Notes: a model not told the origin generated them from the sequence alone. A stretch of DNA of 64,000 nt from Chamaea fasciata (GCA_029207755.1 JARCOQ010000079.1:372001-436000); one strand, 5' to 3'; numbered from the stretch's first letter, positions 10,123-21,775 are shown. Numbers and translations are program-made.

Positions 10123-13100
10123 AAATCTGTTCCCACCTCAGCCCACTCCAGAGCCAGAGAACTCTAGGGAAGGGCTTCCCATCCGGGAATTTCGGATAGG
10201 ACTGATTCCTCACCTTTAGATTTAAAAAGTGTCATTTTGTGCTGATCCGGCCAAGCTATGCCAATTTTGTTTTCGCAGTGGGCAGGCTCAGCACCAAGGA
10301 CACAGACACCACCTGAAGGAATCAGTGAAATTTACTACAGTTCAAAGCAGCAAAGGAGCACAGAAGGAGCAGCTCAGCAATGCAGCCAGCCGTCACTACC
10401 ACGGATTGCCCGCAGTGATTGAGAAAGATCCATCACCAGTTACCCTCAGCCTTTCCCATCACCCACACCCACACAGCAGCTGGGGAAGCTGTCACAGCCA
10501 AGGACTGCAGAGCCTCTCCCGGACACTGGGAATTCCTGCAGCTGCCTCCAGCCACAGCTGAGGCTCCAGCCTGGCTGGGAGAGGGCCCAGCTTTGATAGT
10601 GCTCAATAAACAAACTGCCAGCAGCACTCCTAGTACAGGAACATCTGGTTGCATCCTCCTCTTGGGTTTCTCCCAAAGCCTGGCCAGGGCCCAAGGAGGA
10701 ACCAGGGGAGTTGCCTTTGACCCTACAGCCCCGAACAAGGCCAGATGTCAGACTTCATGGCCTTGTCTGGCTTCTAAATACAGAAAGGTCAATACATGTT
10801 TCACTGAGGAGAGGATGCATCTATTACAACGCTAATGACGGTGCGTATTTTGTTAACGAGCAGATACAAAGATAACCTTTGGCTGGAAGGTTCATCGAGA
10901 GGTCACCTTTGGCTCAGGGCCGCTTGTTCAGGCCTCAGTCAGGCCTCTTGTCCAGGCCTTGGCACTTCAGGCTTTAGTGCTGGGCTTGACACTGCTGGCT
11001 TAACACTGGGACTTGATGAGCTCCCAGGTCTTTCCCAACAGAAAGGATTCTATATTTCCATGATTTTATCTGCTGGATTCAGTCAGGTCCATGTTAGCAG
11101 CATTACTTTGGTCAAAAAGTTCCCTCTTGGTCAGCTCTTGTGGCCTAAGGCTTCAGCTTCTTCAGCTCCTGGTGCTAAGCTGCTCACGCTGAACGAGACG
11201 ACTCAGAGAGAAGAATACAGTTCATCCAATTCCTTCTGGGACACTGAGAGGGGAGGGTGTGCAAACAGGAGCATTGTTTGGTGTCCCCTCGTCTCTGCCC
11301 TTCACGCCTTTCAGCGCTTAGAAACAGCCGAGAGCTTTCTCCAAGAGTGCAATGAAGCAGCTGCTCCTGCTCCCAGGTCCGGCTCTCTCCAGTCTCTGAC
11401 CTTGCCTGCTTTTGCCCCTCTTGCTGTGCCCTCTGTTCCCCCGGGGCTCGGTGGCTGCTGCCCAGGACTGTGGAAGTGGCACAGATCCAGGGGTCGAGAC
11501 CCTCCTTCCTCTGCCCTTGCAGCTGCCTGCTCACAGCAGCCTTTTCCATCTGGAAGCTCCACGTGGAGAGGGAGTCCTCACCTCTGTTCCTTGCACAACC
11601 CCCAGGAGCCCAGGGCTGCCATCTCAAGTCCCTGCGGGCCCTGAGGGCACCCGGGTGCCTCAGGCTGCTGTGACACCACTGCCCACGGGAGGGAACAGTG
11701 GCGGGGGCTGTGCTCAAAGTCAGCTCCATGTGCTGCTGCTGCTGCTGCTGCTGCTGCTGTGGGGGTCGTTTGCCCAGCCCTGCCCCAGACTGAGGGATCG
11801 GATCCAGGCCCTGCTGCTGCTCCCTGGGGATCAGGCACAGTTTGGTTGTCGCCGTCAGGGCCAGCAGAAGCCGTGGCCGGAGCAGCGGGTGCTGACAGTG
11901 CCCCGAGGCCCGGGGCCGGAGGTGTTCCTGTGCTGGGGGCTGGCCGGAGCTGCCCCTTGTTCTCCCTCTGCCTCCCGCAGAGCTGGGCCGGGCACAAGTG
12001 GGGCAGCACAGCAAACAGGGAGCCTGCCAGTCTCTTCCAGCCCTGTCTGCTCAGAGTTTGGCCCTTGGAGCTGCAGCTGGACACAGGCAGCTGCTCCTGC
12101 TCCCTCTGCGTGTCCCTGTGTTCAGCAGTGCTGCTCCATCAGTCTGTGCCCAGCAACGGGGAAAAGCCTCAGCCCTGCAGGGCCAGGAGCTGCCGGGCTC
12201 TGCCTGGGGAGCTGCTCCACACGGGAACCAGCAGCAAAGGACATTCCTTCCCTAGGACAAGTTTTCTATTAAGAAAAAAAAAAAAAAGAAAATTAAAAAC
12301 AACACAGAAAAAAAAGTGGAAGATAAAAACAAAACCCAAGTGCAGCGTAGTAAAAATACTTTATAGCTTTGGATAAAGAGATAACTGAACTTTTTCAAAT
12401 GAGATCTCCGTTATTTACTCCATAAATGTGCTGATGGCATGGATCCATCCTACTGACCTCAGCAGCCTTTTAAAAAAGATTTTGTGGTTTGTTTCCAGTA
12501 TTATTTTAAATTGTGATTGAAGCAATAGGAAATTGCTTTGTGCCCTGCCAGCTCCATGCAGGACTGGGAATCTAAACTTTGCCAAACCCCAAATCCTTTA
12601 CAAGACGACCTTCCTTCTCACCCTGTGAATGAGCTGCACATTCCCTTTGAAATTGTCAGGGGTTTCTTAAAGACGCAAAGTCCCACTTACAGCTTTTTGC
12701 TCTGCTTGGGAAGTGCAGAAGGGCAATTCTTCATCCATCCGCTCCAGACTGCACTGCCTTAGGAACGCCGTCCACTCGCCAGGTTTTGCTCACTTGTGGC
12801 ACTTCTGGAGGAGGAAGAAAGGGCAGTTGCACGATTCCAGCCAAAAAAGGAATGAAGAGCGGGACAGACAAAACATCCTGTGGAGATCCAGGCGTTCAGC
12901 TGGAACTGTGGAGTGCTTGGGTTCTTGCCAATTGGATGTGGATCCCTCACTGCAATCTCTTGGCCTGCAGGAGAGTCTCACTCACCTGCAAAAGCAGAAA
13001 GCTCACTCGGTGGGCTCAGAATGGGCTCGTCTGATGCAAAGCTGTCAGAGCAATGTGAGGGCAGAGCCGGCCCAGCCGCGCCTGGGGCTGAGCCCAGCAG

Positions 13101-13485
13101 AGCCCTGGCAGAGCCCAGAGCAGCCTCAGCACCCGCAGAGCCCGGCTGGAAGGAGAGAAACCAGAAACTGCCCGTCAGCCGAAGGCTCCTGTCCCCTCGT
13201 CCCGGCCGCCCGCAGTGCCCAGGCCACACTGGCCATGCTCAGAGCTGGGCCCAAAGCTGCCCATCACTGCTGCCTTTGGGGGCAGAGCAGGAGGGCAGGA
13301 CACGTGCCCAGCCTGCAGCCGGCCACGGCACATCCAGCCCTCAGCAGCTGCGCAGAGCCAAAAGGCAGCTTGACGGCCGAGTGAAGAATCTGTGGCGTCT
13401 GCCCCAGCAAAGGGAGGAACCTTTGGTGCCCGGCCAGGCCGTGCCATGCCCACATCTGGGAGCATCCCCCCAGCTGTGGACTCAC
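10123..13485. other. Gap, no supported gene; CTG repeat inside
   Basis: From 10.2 to 11.1 kb the sequence looks repeat-derived but was not identified. From 11.2 to 12.2 kb it is GC-rich with long overlapping ORFs on both strands and no family similarity. 12.25-12.4 kb is A-rich. A minus-strand stretch at about 12.99-13.19 kb is flanked by splice-like CTTCCAG and GCAG|GTGAGT and could be an exon of an unknown gene or kinase pseudogene; the support is too weak to call. Confidence 0.4.
11733..11759 (+). repeat. (CTG)9 trinucleotide repeat
   Basis: Nine uninterrupted CTG units (CAG on the minus strand). The minus-strand reading gives a poly-glutamine run inside a long GC-driven ORF that resembles nothing known, so it is treated as a simple repeat. 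Confidence 0.9.
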
Positions 13486-13650
13486 CTGCAAATTGGGCCC
13501 CAGGGAGCGTGTCTGAAGAAGGTGCCAGAATCCAAGTCGATCATCCTCAGCTGCCGGTGGCCAGGTCGAGGAAGAGCTTGGCATCCTTGGGGTTGTCCTT
13601 GGTGTCTCCAGCAGCAGCCCCACCTGATACAGCTTCTCCAGGGGCTCCTC
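13486..13650 (-). pseudogene. PIM-like kinase pseudo-exon 3 fragment
   Basis: On the minus strand the sequence gives LFLDLATG, then after a one-base shift LRMIDLDSGTFF, then CAATTTGCAG|GTGAGT. This matches the end of exon 3 of the intact PIM-like gene next door ([18 protein letters not shown] and CAATTTGCAG|GTGAGC). The DFG magnesium-binding motif has become DLD, a frameshift precedes it, and the exon start and the other exons were not found. It lies about 280 bp beyond the last exon of the intact gene on the same strand, which suggests a decayed tandem paralogue. The upstream edge is approximate. Confidence 0.6.
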
Positions 13651-13933
13651 CTTCCCTGGGGTCCAGACCAGGCTGTCAGTGCTCTGCCCAGGGCCCCAGC
13701 CACCAACGAACCAGGACAAGCATAACTAGGGTGGATGGTGGCCACCAGTGCTTGCTACACCAGGTCTCCAGCTCCGCCCCAGCACAGATGTTCCCATCTG
13801 GTCATCCCTGCTCAGAGCTACAGGCAGGACAAAAACACTCTGGTTTTCTTTAGCACTGATTGCCATGAGATGTGTGGAGCTCTTACCTGTCAGGTCTTTG
13901 GATCAAACTGTGCACATGGACCTCTCCCATCTT

Positions 13934-15967
13934 CTAGGGACGATGAACACCCTGCAGCCAAGGATCATTGAAGAGGTCTTCTAAGGATGGCCTGTCCAAG
14001 GGTTGCATGGACAAACACCTCCTGATAACATTTTGGCACTCTGAAGAGAGAAACCAGAAACCAGCAGTCAGTTGGAGAAGGATCCCGTCTGCTTTGCCCC
14101 TCCATTCCCGTGCCCAGGCCATGCTGGGTGTGCCCAGAGCTGTGCCTAAACTTCCCCATGGATTCTCTGTTTGGAGGAGAGCAGGACATGTGCCACCTCC
14201 TCAGCAGCTGCCAGAGCAGGGTGCTCATCAGCCTGCTGCTGTCTCCCAGCACCGGGATTCCCCTGTGCCCAGAGATGAGGACCCACCTTGAGAGAGCCAT
14301 CGTGGGAACAAGATGCGCCCCCAGATGAACTGCTGGCCCCTCCTGAATGGGTGCTTCCCCATGACCAGGTGGTACAGCAGGAGGCCCAGGGACCAGATCG
14401 TCGCTGCCTCGCCGTGGTAGCGTTGGTGGTGGATCCACTCTGGTGGGCTGTAGGGCAGGGTTCCTATGGAACACAGACGGAGTTCATCAGGGGATGCTGC
14501 AACTCCTAAAGCCTCGCCCCGGCATCCCTGGGCGTGTGGGGGCTGGCCCCCTCCCGCCCCCACCCAAAAGCAACTTGGCTCAAGAAATAACGCTGCTCCT
14601 AGCAGCGAGAGGGGGAAGCCGCGGTGCTACAGCCAGGCTGGGCCGTGAGATGCCCAGGAACATCCCCTGAGAGGGCTCACCTGCAAATTGCCTGTAGGCT
14701 GTGTCTTGGAGGAAGGCGCCGCAGCCAAAGTCGATCAGTTTGAGCTGCCCGGTGGCCAGGTCGAGCAGGATGTTCTCGGGCTTGATGTCGCGGTGCAGGA
14801 CCCCGCAGCTGGTGCAGTGCCGCACGGCCTCCAGCACCTGGCGGAACAGCCCCCGCGCCTCCTCCTCCGGCAGGAACCTCCGCTCCGCCAGGAAACCCGA
14901 GAGGTCCTGGCACCGCTCCGGACGCTCCAGCACCAACAGGAAGCTGTTGGGGAGCTCAACCCACTCCAGCAGCTGAATGATGCCACCACATCCAGAGGAC
15001 AGCCTGTCCAGCAGCACGATTTCCAGGGGCGCACGGGCGCCGTTGGGCTGCCGAAGGACCACGATGCCGTCAGTGGGGCTGAGGCTGTGCCAGGGCTCGG
15101 GAACCCCTCACCCAGCCCCGGATGCTCTGGGCCCCCCGCTCAGCCCACGCCTGCTCTCCCTGCAGGGCTCCCGCCGGCTCTTCCCCTGCCGGGCCCCAGC
15201 TGCTCCCGCCGGCCCCGCTCACTCACCAGCTCGCCCCAGTGCTGGACGCGGGCCCGGGGCACGCATTTGATGGCCACCTGCGAGCAAAGGCCAGCAGCGG
15301 GCTCAGCTCGCCGCCTGCCCCGCCGCGCCCCGATCTTCTCCTCCTCCGCCCTCCTCCTCCTCCTCCGCCCGCCGCCAGCCCCGCCGCTCACCGGGGCGCC
15401 GTCCGAGAGCCGCGTCCCCGAGTAGACGCTGCCGAAGCCTCCGCGCCCCAGCAGCGAACCCAGCCGGTACCGGTCCTGCAGGGCCTCCCGCGCCTCCCCT
15501 GCGGGCGACACGCGGCCCTCAGCGCTCGGCCCGGGGCCAGACACGGCCCCCGAGCGCCCCCCGAGCGCCCCGGGCCGGCCATCCCCACCCGCCCCGGGCC
15601 CCGGCGGCTCGAGGCCGGCGGCTGCGCTGCCGAGCGGCGGAGCTCGGGCCGGGCAAGCCGCGGCGGAGGCGGCGGGAGCGGCCGCGCCGCGTGTGTCCTC
15701 CGCGGGGCCCGGGAGGAGCCGGGGCCGGGGCCGGGGCCGGGGCGGGGGTTGGGTTCGGGGTCGGGATCGGGGTCGGGATCGGGGCCGGGGCCGGGGCCGG
15801 GGCCGGGGCCGGGGCCGGGGTCGGGACAGGCGCAGCCAAAGCGCAGCGATGCCGCCCTGGCCCCAGGCACTGATGCCCGCCCAGCACCGCCACAGCCAGC
15901 ACCGCCAGAGCCGGGCGGAGCCCAGACCGCGGCGGGACGCCCGGGGCCGGGGGCGGGCCCGGGGCAT
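13934..15967 (-). CDS. PIM-like serine/threonine kinase, five exons
   Basis: Proposed exons (minus strand): 15967-15392, 15277-15227, 15047-14681, 14463-14287, 14040-13934. All introns are GT-AG and phases join without a break, giving 425 residues. The kinase domain starts near residue 166. It has glycine loop [16 protein letters not shown] lysine at 196, the PIM-type hinge ERPE (250-253), HRDIKPEN with catalytic Asp 296, DFG at 315-317 and PPEW in place of APE. The C-terminus ends [13 protein letters not shown]. The exon splits, including the WGEL|PNG junction, follow vertebrate PIM genes. PIM kinases are short, constitutively active survival and proliferation kinases. Songbird genomes carry many PIM-like copies. 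Unusual here is a ~165-residue N-terminal extension with a Pro-Arg repeat encoded by GGGGCC units. The start was chosen at the ATG after CAGGGCTGGGCC. An in-frame ATG upstream at 16363 is possible, so the N-terminus is uncertain. Expression is unknown. Confidence 0.8.
15718..15826. repeat. GGGGCC hexanucleotide array in kinase exon 1
   Basis: Two runs of GGGGCC units, about three and six copies, are joined by variant units such as GGGGTC and GGGATC, over about 110 bp. On the coding (minus) strand they read as alternating Pro-Arg and Ser-Arg dipeptides, residues about 49-83 of the PIM-like kinase. The G-rich strand can be expected to form G-quadruplexes. The unit length is a multiple of three, so copy-number changes would keep the kinase frame. 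Confidence 0.9.
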
Positions 15968-18900
15968 GGCCCAGCCCTGCGGGGGGAGAGGGAGAGGCCG
16001 GGACGGGGACGCCGAGAGGGGCCGGGGGGGTCGGGAAAGGGACACCGGGAGAGGCTGCGGGACACCGAGACAGAGTGCGGCACAGCGGGAGAGGGAGAGG
16101 AGGAACAAGAGAGGGACGGGGAGGGGTCGTAGACGCCGTAGACGCCGTAGACTCGCTGCTGCCGCTGCTGCTGCCGCTGCCGCCGCTGCAACTGGAGCCC
16201 TGGGGCCGTTTGTCCGCGTGTCCGTTCCACGCTCCAGCCCCGCGCTCCCCGGGGGCAGCCCCCGAGCCGCTCCAAACACGGCAACTTGGCCGTGCTGAGC
16301 CCAGATCCAGAGGCCTGACTCCTGCGCCGTGGCAGAGGAATTCCCTCGGTCGCTGCTGTGCATTGTCCCTGCTGAGGCTCAGACACTGTCAGGACACATT
16401 CCCTGGTTGTAGGATTCGTGCCCGACCCAAGCACGACGCTTATGTCTCCAGCGTTACTTTGCAGCAAAAACAGGGGAAGGCAAACTCTGTCTACGGCCCA
16501 TGGTATTTTCGAGTGTCTAAAACTCACTAAGTCATCGATCTGAGAGGTGAGATCTATTTGGAATTAATGGCACGGAGAAGTAGTGCAACACGGAAAAGGG
16601 AAGCATAGAAATAGAGGAAAACGTCTTGGTTTATTTCTTGCGTTTTCATTTCACTTCTGGAAAGCTGTTGCAGTTTTCCAGCAACCTTCACCACAGTCCC
16701 AGCTGCTCTTTTCAAGAACCTTTGGTGGAGAACGAGGTCGAGCTGCTGGCACAAGATGTGCCACCAACTGCAGCTTCTCCTGGATTTCCATACTGAGTGC
16801 AGCACGACTTTTGCAGCAAAGCAGGACAAATGTTTGGAAAACTTTACAATTTGTCCTTTCTTTTTTCCTTGTGGACTGGGGAGTTGTGCCATTGGTAAGG
16901 TTTTCCTTGTTACTGTTTTAATCCAAGAAAACAGGAGGTGGCACCAGCACTTGTTGGGGAATGCAACCCTGACTGAATCCAGAGACAGAATCTCCCTGAC
17001 ACGGTGTGAGCTCCCCGGGCTGGGCTCAGGTTCCTGCTGGGACTCTGCAGAGAGCTCCAGCTGGGATCAGCAGCAGCTGGAAATACCTCTGGGCATCTCC
17101 CTTTTCTGCTGCTCGGAGGAAGCAATGAAGTGAGTCAAGAAGTTCTGGTTTTTCTTTCTCCGGGTGCATTTTTTCATTGTGTTTGACACCCCAGCGGCAA
17201 TTTTTGTGATGGCCTCTCTAAGTTGATTCTATTTCAGCAGCACCAGCAGCAGGGCTGTGTTGGAGCGCTGCAAATGTGGCCTGTGTGGCTTTCATTCCCC
17301 TCGACTTAGTGCCCGGGGACTTGGGAGCATTTCAATCTCTTCTTTGCACGGTGCCTGCACCAGAAAGACTGAGTTCACTGTCACAAAAGCACAGCGGGTA
17401 GCAAGGATGGAAAAAGGCAATTGCAGTTGTCCTGATAAAATCCAGTCGGCAGCCAGAGGGGTGCAGCAGCAGCCGCGATCTCCAATTGCCAAGGCAAAGG
17501 CAGCAGCAGCCTCCTGCCGTCACCTCGGGCTGAGTGAAACAGTGCTGAAAACAGCGCTGGAAGCCGACCCTTCCTTTCTCTGGAGGCTGGGTCGGGGCAG
17601 CACAGGCGGCCCTGAGCAGTCTGGGCTGTTGGCGGGTGAGCGTTGCTCCAGGCCGCAGTGGAGCCGGACAAAGGCCTTGGAAGGCGAGGCAGGAGCAGGT
17701 GGGAAGGGGCCGGCGCTGCTGCTGCTCCTGCCCGGGAGCCCCGGCCGGGCCGGGCCGGCGCCCACTGCGCTGCGGCTCCTGCTGCTGCCAGAGCCGGGCG
17801 GGCCTCGGGGACAGGGAATGGACACGGGGGGACAGCAAAGGCCGGCGGGGCTGCGGGGATGCTGGTGCTGGGGCCAGCGCCGGCACGGAGCTTCGGCCGC
17901 AATTGACCCGGAGGGAACCGCTGGGCAAAGGCTCCATTTCAGCCTTTCTTTCCTCACGGCTGCGAAACGACCGAAATAAAAGGAGAACCAGCAGGGCCCG
18001 GCCCCTTCTCCTTCGGGAGGAGCTCCACGCCTGGGGCCGGGAGGGGCCCTGAGGGGCCGGGAGGGGCAATGAAGGGCCATGAAGGGCTGTCGGGGGCCAG
18101 GAGAGGTTCTGTGTAGCCAGGAGGGGTTTGAGGGGCCGTGAGGAGCCTCAGCCCCGGCAGCAGCGGGGTCCCACCGTGTCCCCAGGGCAGGGCAGCCGTG
18201 AGGGGCCGCGAGTGCAGACGTGGCAGCAGAGCGGGCTTGGGGCACCTCCGGGAGGGGATGAGAGCCTTCCCCAGCTCCAAACCACACCAAACCCACCACT
18301 AACAGGATTTCCCATCTTTAGAATCCACTGGCAACTTGGAGTCCACTGAACCGTTTAATCCCAGTGGAAAATGCAAGGGAATTTTCCTAATGAGTTACAT
18401 CCAGCCTTGGTTAATCGTGTCTAAGATTTAAAAATCTGACCAGTGAAAAGTAACACTAATAAATAATAAGAACAATAGCAAGAAATAAACTCCCAGATCC
18501 CAACACTCAGCACCACACCAAAATGACAAACCTCATTTTTCTTTACTAGCACAAGGTTCATGAAAACAAATGCTGTTAACTTTCTCCACCTCACATCTTC
18601 CCCACCAGACAAATGAGGCCATTTGCAGTGTTTAATACAAGTCACAATGGAGGGCTGGAGGGAAGAACGGGGAGACACTACCAATTTACATGTCAAACCC
18701 AGCGGTCCAGCTTCAAAGTGGAGAGAATGAAATGGGATGGGGGCAGGGGCTGGTCAGATGTTCCTCTAAAGGATGGCAAAATCACCTCCAAGTGAACAGG
18801 AGGGGAAAATCAATCCCTATAAACCACCCAGGGTGTTCAGGGACTCAGCTGTGAGGAGCTGGACATGGACAGAGGCATCTGGAACAGTTCTTTCCTCAGG

Positions 18901-19517
18901 CTGAGCTCTCCAGCCTGGCCCTGAAGTCAATCAAGTGCTTTCCCAGAGCATTCCATGGTTGCCAACCACCCTTCAAGATGTGGCTCACAGGAGCAGAGAA
19001 CCTTTCTCAAGGTTCTGAGCAGAAAAAGTGGCAAGAGATGCCCAATTCAGAGCTCTGTTTAAAAACCTGGAAAATAAAAATCAGTTGAACTCTGAAGCCC
19101 AGCGGTGGCTCCCAGAATCTCAGAGCCAAGGGAAAACGGGAAAGGCTTTTTACAAGAACCAACGCTGAAGAGCTCCCAGATGAATGTGTGACATTTTGAG
19201 AGGCTTCCAATTTTCCACAGTTTTCCTTGAATTGTTGAAATTGATTTTGCCTTTGCCTCCTCTTGCACTAAAGGAGCCTCATTTCAGCAGCCAGGAAGGC
19301 AAAGCTCATTCCTGGCCCTGGCTGCTGCTGTCCGTGCAGCATTTCCATCCCTCCCGTGGCCTCTTCCCTCAGGGTCCCCAGCAGCAGCAGCTGCCGGAGC
19401 AGCACATGGAAGCTGCAGATGGAAGTGCTGCCCACCCCAGCCTGAAGCTACACAAGGATCCTGCTGCCAGGAACCCCAATATTCCCTCCCAGGGGCCCTG
19501 CAAACAGTCACCAATTT
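15968..19517. other. Gap: kinase 5' flank, no gene supported
   Basis: 15,968-16,260 is CpG-rich and probably the kinase promoter or 5' UTR; it has 2.7 copies of GTAGACGCC at 16129-16152 and many GC boxes. 16.5-17.2 kb is of ordinary composition. 17.6-18.2 kb is again CpG-rich with long overlapping ORFs that resemble no family. 18.3-19.5 kb holds nothing recognisable. Confidence 0.45.
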
Positions 19518-19559
19518 TCAGAAGAGCAGTGTGGACAGCAGCTGCACCTGGCCGTTATC
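19518..19559 (-). pseudogene. MROH-like HEAT exon with in-frame stop
   Basis: After acceptor TTCATAGAG the minus strand reads DNGQVQLLSTLLF, then TGA, then KLVTV. The expected arginine codon CGA would become TGA by one C-to-T change, typical of CpG decay. The words resemble the maestro HEAT-like repeat (MROH) proteins, which are also numerous in songbirds. It follows the exon at 19693-19869 in the right order and strand, but that exon's donor is GCAAGG rather than GT. So this copy is probably a pseudogene. Confidence 0.45.
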
Positions 19560-19692
19560 CTCTATGAAAGGAAGAAAAAAAGACCTCAGCATCGGCTGCT
19601 CGGGGCTCAGCTGGGCGTGAGCCTGCAAACCCACAGGGCACCAAGTGTTTGGTGGGCACACAGTGGCCGTGGCTGGGGGCACAGAGCCTTGC

Positions 19693-19869
19693 ATGGTCAG
19701 AGAGTGGCAGGAGCACCGCAACCAGCTGCAGGGCGACAGGGCTGGGTCTCAGCATGTCCTTGTCCAAAACTGCAAAGCTGAGTATCACGGCCGTCATCCT
19801 GACTGACTGTTCATCTGTGTCCCACAGGAGCTCCACAAAATGTTCAGGCAGGGGCCACACTTTTTTAGC
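19693..19869 (-). pseudogene. MROH-like HEAT-repeat exon
   Basis: A 177-bp exon follows acceptor TTCCTCACAG and is open throughout. It reads PLPEHFVELLWDTDEQSVRM, then ILSFAVLDKDM and PVALQLVAVLLPLSDH. The alternating helix-like pattern and the VALQL...LLPL wording resemble maestro HEAT-like proteins. It ends at GACCAT|GCAAGG, a non-canonical GC donor if it is spliced. The next exon carries an in-frame stop. Biochemical roles of this family in birds are little known. The family assignment is from memory of sequence style and should be treated as moderate. Confidence 0.45.
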
Positions 19870-20766
19870 CTGTGAGGAACACAAGTCGTGAAACGCCGCC
19901 CTGGTGCCAACAGGGCCCAGAGGCCAAAGGCCTGTCCCGAGGTACTCGGGCAGCCGAACCAGGAGGCAGGAGAGCTGGGAGCAGCTGCCTGAGCTCTCGA
20001 AGCCCAGCCAAGCCCAAGCGACTGCATTCCCCAGCTCAGCTCCAGCCACTGCCCCCTTGTCACCATTGAGGGAGGGATCCTCAGTGAGCTCGAGAAGGGC
20101 CCTGAGCGCAAGGTTACACCTTTCCCTGCACTCACTCCGCAGGTGCTTTGGGGGAGCGCCAGAGCAGCCGGCTGGCAGGAACATGGCAGCTCCCCAGGGG
20201 CTGCTTGTGGCCTCTGACACCCAATTCCTCAGGGCTTCCCACCAGCCCAGCCCCTCAGAGTCTCCCCCAGCCCGGCCAGCCTGCCCGGCAGCAGAGGCGC
20301 AGCCCCACAGCAGCTCCAGAGGAGCCCGATCAAGAGGCACCGCGGAGCCCTCAGCAATCCGGCCAGCAGCACACGGGCAGGAGGACACAGACGGCGGTTC
20401 CTGGCTGGCACAGGGCTTGTGGCCATCTCCAGGCTCCGGCCTCGCAGGGATGCCCACAGCTCCGGCCCCCGCCCACGCGCTCTCTCGGCAGTGCAAAGGC
20501 TTCCGCAGGACCACCGAGGGCCGAGGGGCTTCTGGCCATTTTCCCTGCAAGGCTGCACGCCTGGGCAGCTTGCTGAGCACAAAGCACCCTTTTCCCCCTC
20601 TTCCCCTGTGCACCCAGGGCAGCAAAAGAAAAATCCTGGGAGTCCGTGTATTGTAACACATATCCTATATTTATATACTGAAGGAAAAAAAGAAGAAAAG
20701 AAGAATCCTGTAGAAGAAGAAAATCCCCGCTGGCTCAGTTGGCCCCAGCAGACAGAGTGTCCCAGA
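19870..20766. other. Gap between MROH-like exons
   Basis: Between the two MROH-like pieces. A minus-strand open frame runs through about 20,230-19,870 but no clear acceptor was found, so it may be intron read-through. Nothing else was recognised. Confidence 0.4.
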
Positions 20767-20966
20767 TCAGCTCTCCGCAGAGCTCCAGCAGCGCAGCCAG
20801 CCCAGGCCCGACAGTCGAGGCCGTGTCTTCCGTGCCCTGCGGAGCTGATCTCGCAGCTTCCGCAGGATGGAGTACGGAGCTCTCTGGACTGCCCGGAGGA
20901 CCAAGGCTGTTTCAATGGCCAGGTTTCTGATGGCAGGGCTGCTGTCATCTGCCGTGTCTTCAAGGG
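20767..20966 (-). pseudogene. MROH-like terminal exon, orphaned by LTR A
   Basis: After acceptor CTGTCTTGCAG the minus strand is open for 66 codons to a stop: LEDTADDSSPAIRNLAIETA, then ILRKLRDQLRR and a short tail. This looks like the last exon of a MROH/maestro-like gene, lying 5' (on the minus strand) of the other MROH-like exons, so it is either a separate gene end or a rearranged piece. Its own upstream exons should lie above 21,000, but LTR A begins at 21,088 and the inverted-repeat arm follows. The gene has therefore lost its 5' part. Confidence 0.45.
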
Positions 20967-21087
20967 CTGCAAGACAGAGGAACACGGGGCCATAGCCCTG
21001 ATCAGCAGGGACCCGAGGAGAGCCCCCTGCCAGGGCCAGCCCAGCCCGCTCTTGCCATGGCCACGAGGGAGCAGGGACCAAGGGGAT

Positions 21088-21692
21088 TGAAACATTAATT
21101 TTGAAGAATTACAGACTTTATACTGGATATTGCTGAAGTAAGACAGATAGACTTCCCTTTTGATAAGCAGAAGCCGGATTTAAGGAACTGATAAATCATG
21201 GGGCCTGTCAACTTATGTTTGTGTATTCTGTCTAATCAATGGGCTTCAAGAAGCACAGTAAATTCATAAATGAAATACTCCTGGGAAAACGGGATTCAGT
21301 CGTCACGCAACACTAAAAGGTTAAAAAGTCAAAGCTAAGAAGACTCACTTACTTCATCATTTTGAGACCCCGCCCCATAAAAAAGACCACCGACCCATTT
21401 CAAAGAACAAACCACGCATGCTTAATAGCTTTTGGCTAATTACCATAGGAAGCGGGGAATGGGAGGTACTGAAGTCATGAATGTACATTTGTGTTTTGGG
21501 TATTCAATCCTTCTGTACATAAAAAGACCCTGTGATCTTCTGTGAGCGCGCGTGTGTTCGGGAGCTATCCCGCACGCTGTCTGGCGTCGTAATTAAACAT
21601 ACACTTTCTAACTCTAAACTGCTGGAGAGTCTTTTGTCCGTCATTGTTGGATATCGGCATTAGGGCGATATTCCTATTTTTTTAATAATTCA
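21088..21692 (+). mobile_element. LTR A, at the left-arm outer end
   Basis: A 605-bp LTR starts TGAAACATT and ends TTTTTTTAATAATTCA. It is related to LTR B (42,127-42,846, minus) and LTR C (46,125-46,850, plus). Shared landmarks are CTTACTTC, a CCATAAAA TATA-like site, TTCAAAGAACAAAC, TTGGGTATTCAA, TTAAACATACACTTTCTAAC near the 3' part, and the final TAATAANTCA. Flanks do not match (GGAT before, ATAG after), so no target duplication exists. On one side lies an MROH-like exon and on the other a RAB4-like intron. It therefore marks a rearrangement junction. Confidence 0.75.
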
Positions 21693-21775
21693 ATAGAACA
21701 CCCCAAATTGCCCAATTTGGACCCCAAATTTACAAGAATTAGCTGTATAGAGCCAAAAATTCACAAAAATTTCCT

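Noticed and set aside
11184..12014. 276-codon minus-strand ORF with a poly-glutamine run
   Set aside because: It overlaps equally long ORFs on the plus strand, shows no family similarity and is explained by GC richness plus a (CTG)9 repeat.
12990..13190. Possible minus-strand exon between CTTCCAG and GCAG|GTGAGT
   Set aside because: Splice signals are plausible but the translation (a Ser/Asp-rich stretch) matched no family I recognise, so it was not called a gene.
17520..18299. 259-codon ORF in CpG-rich DNA, possible exon of a new gene
   Set aside because: No splice sites or similarity, overlapped by ORFs in several frames; only the CpG richness is notable.
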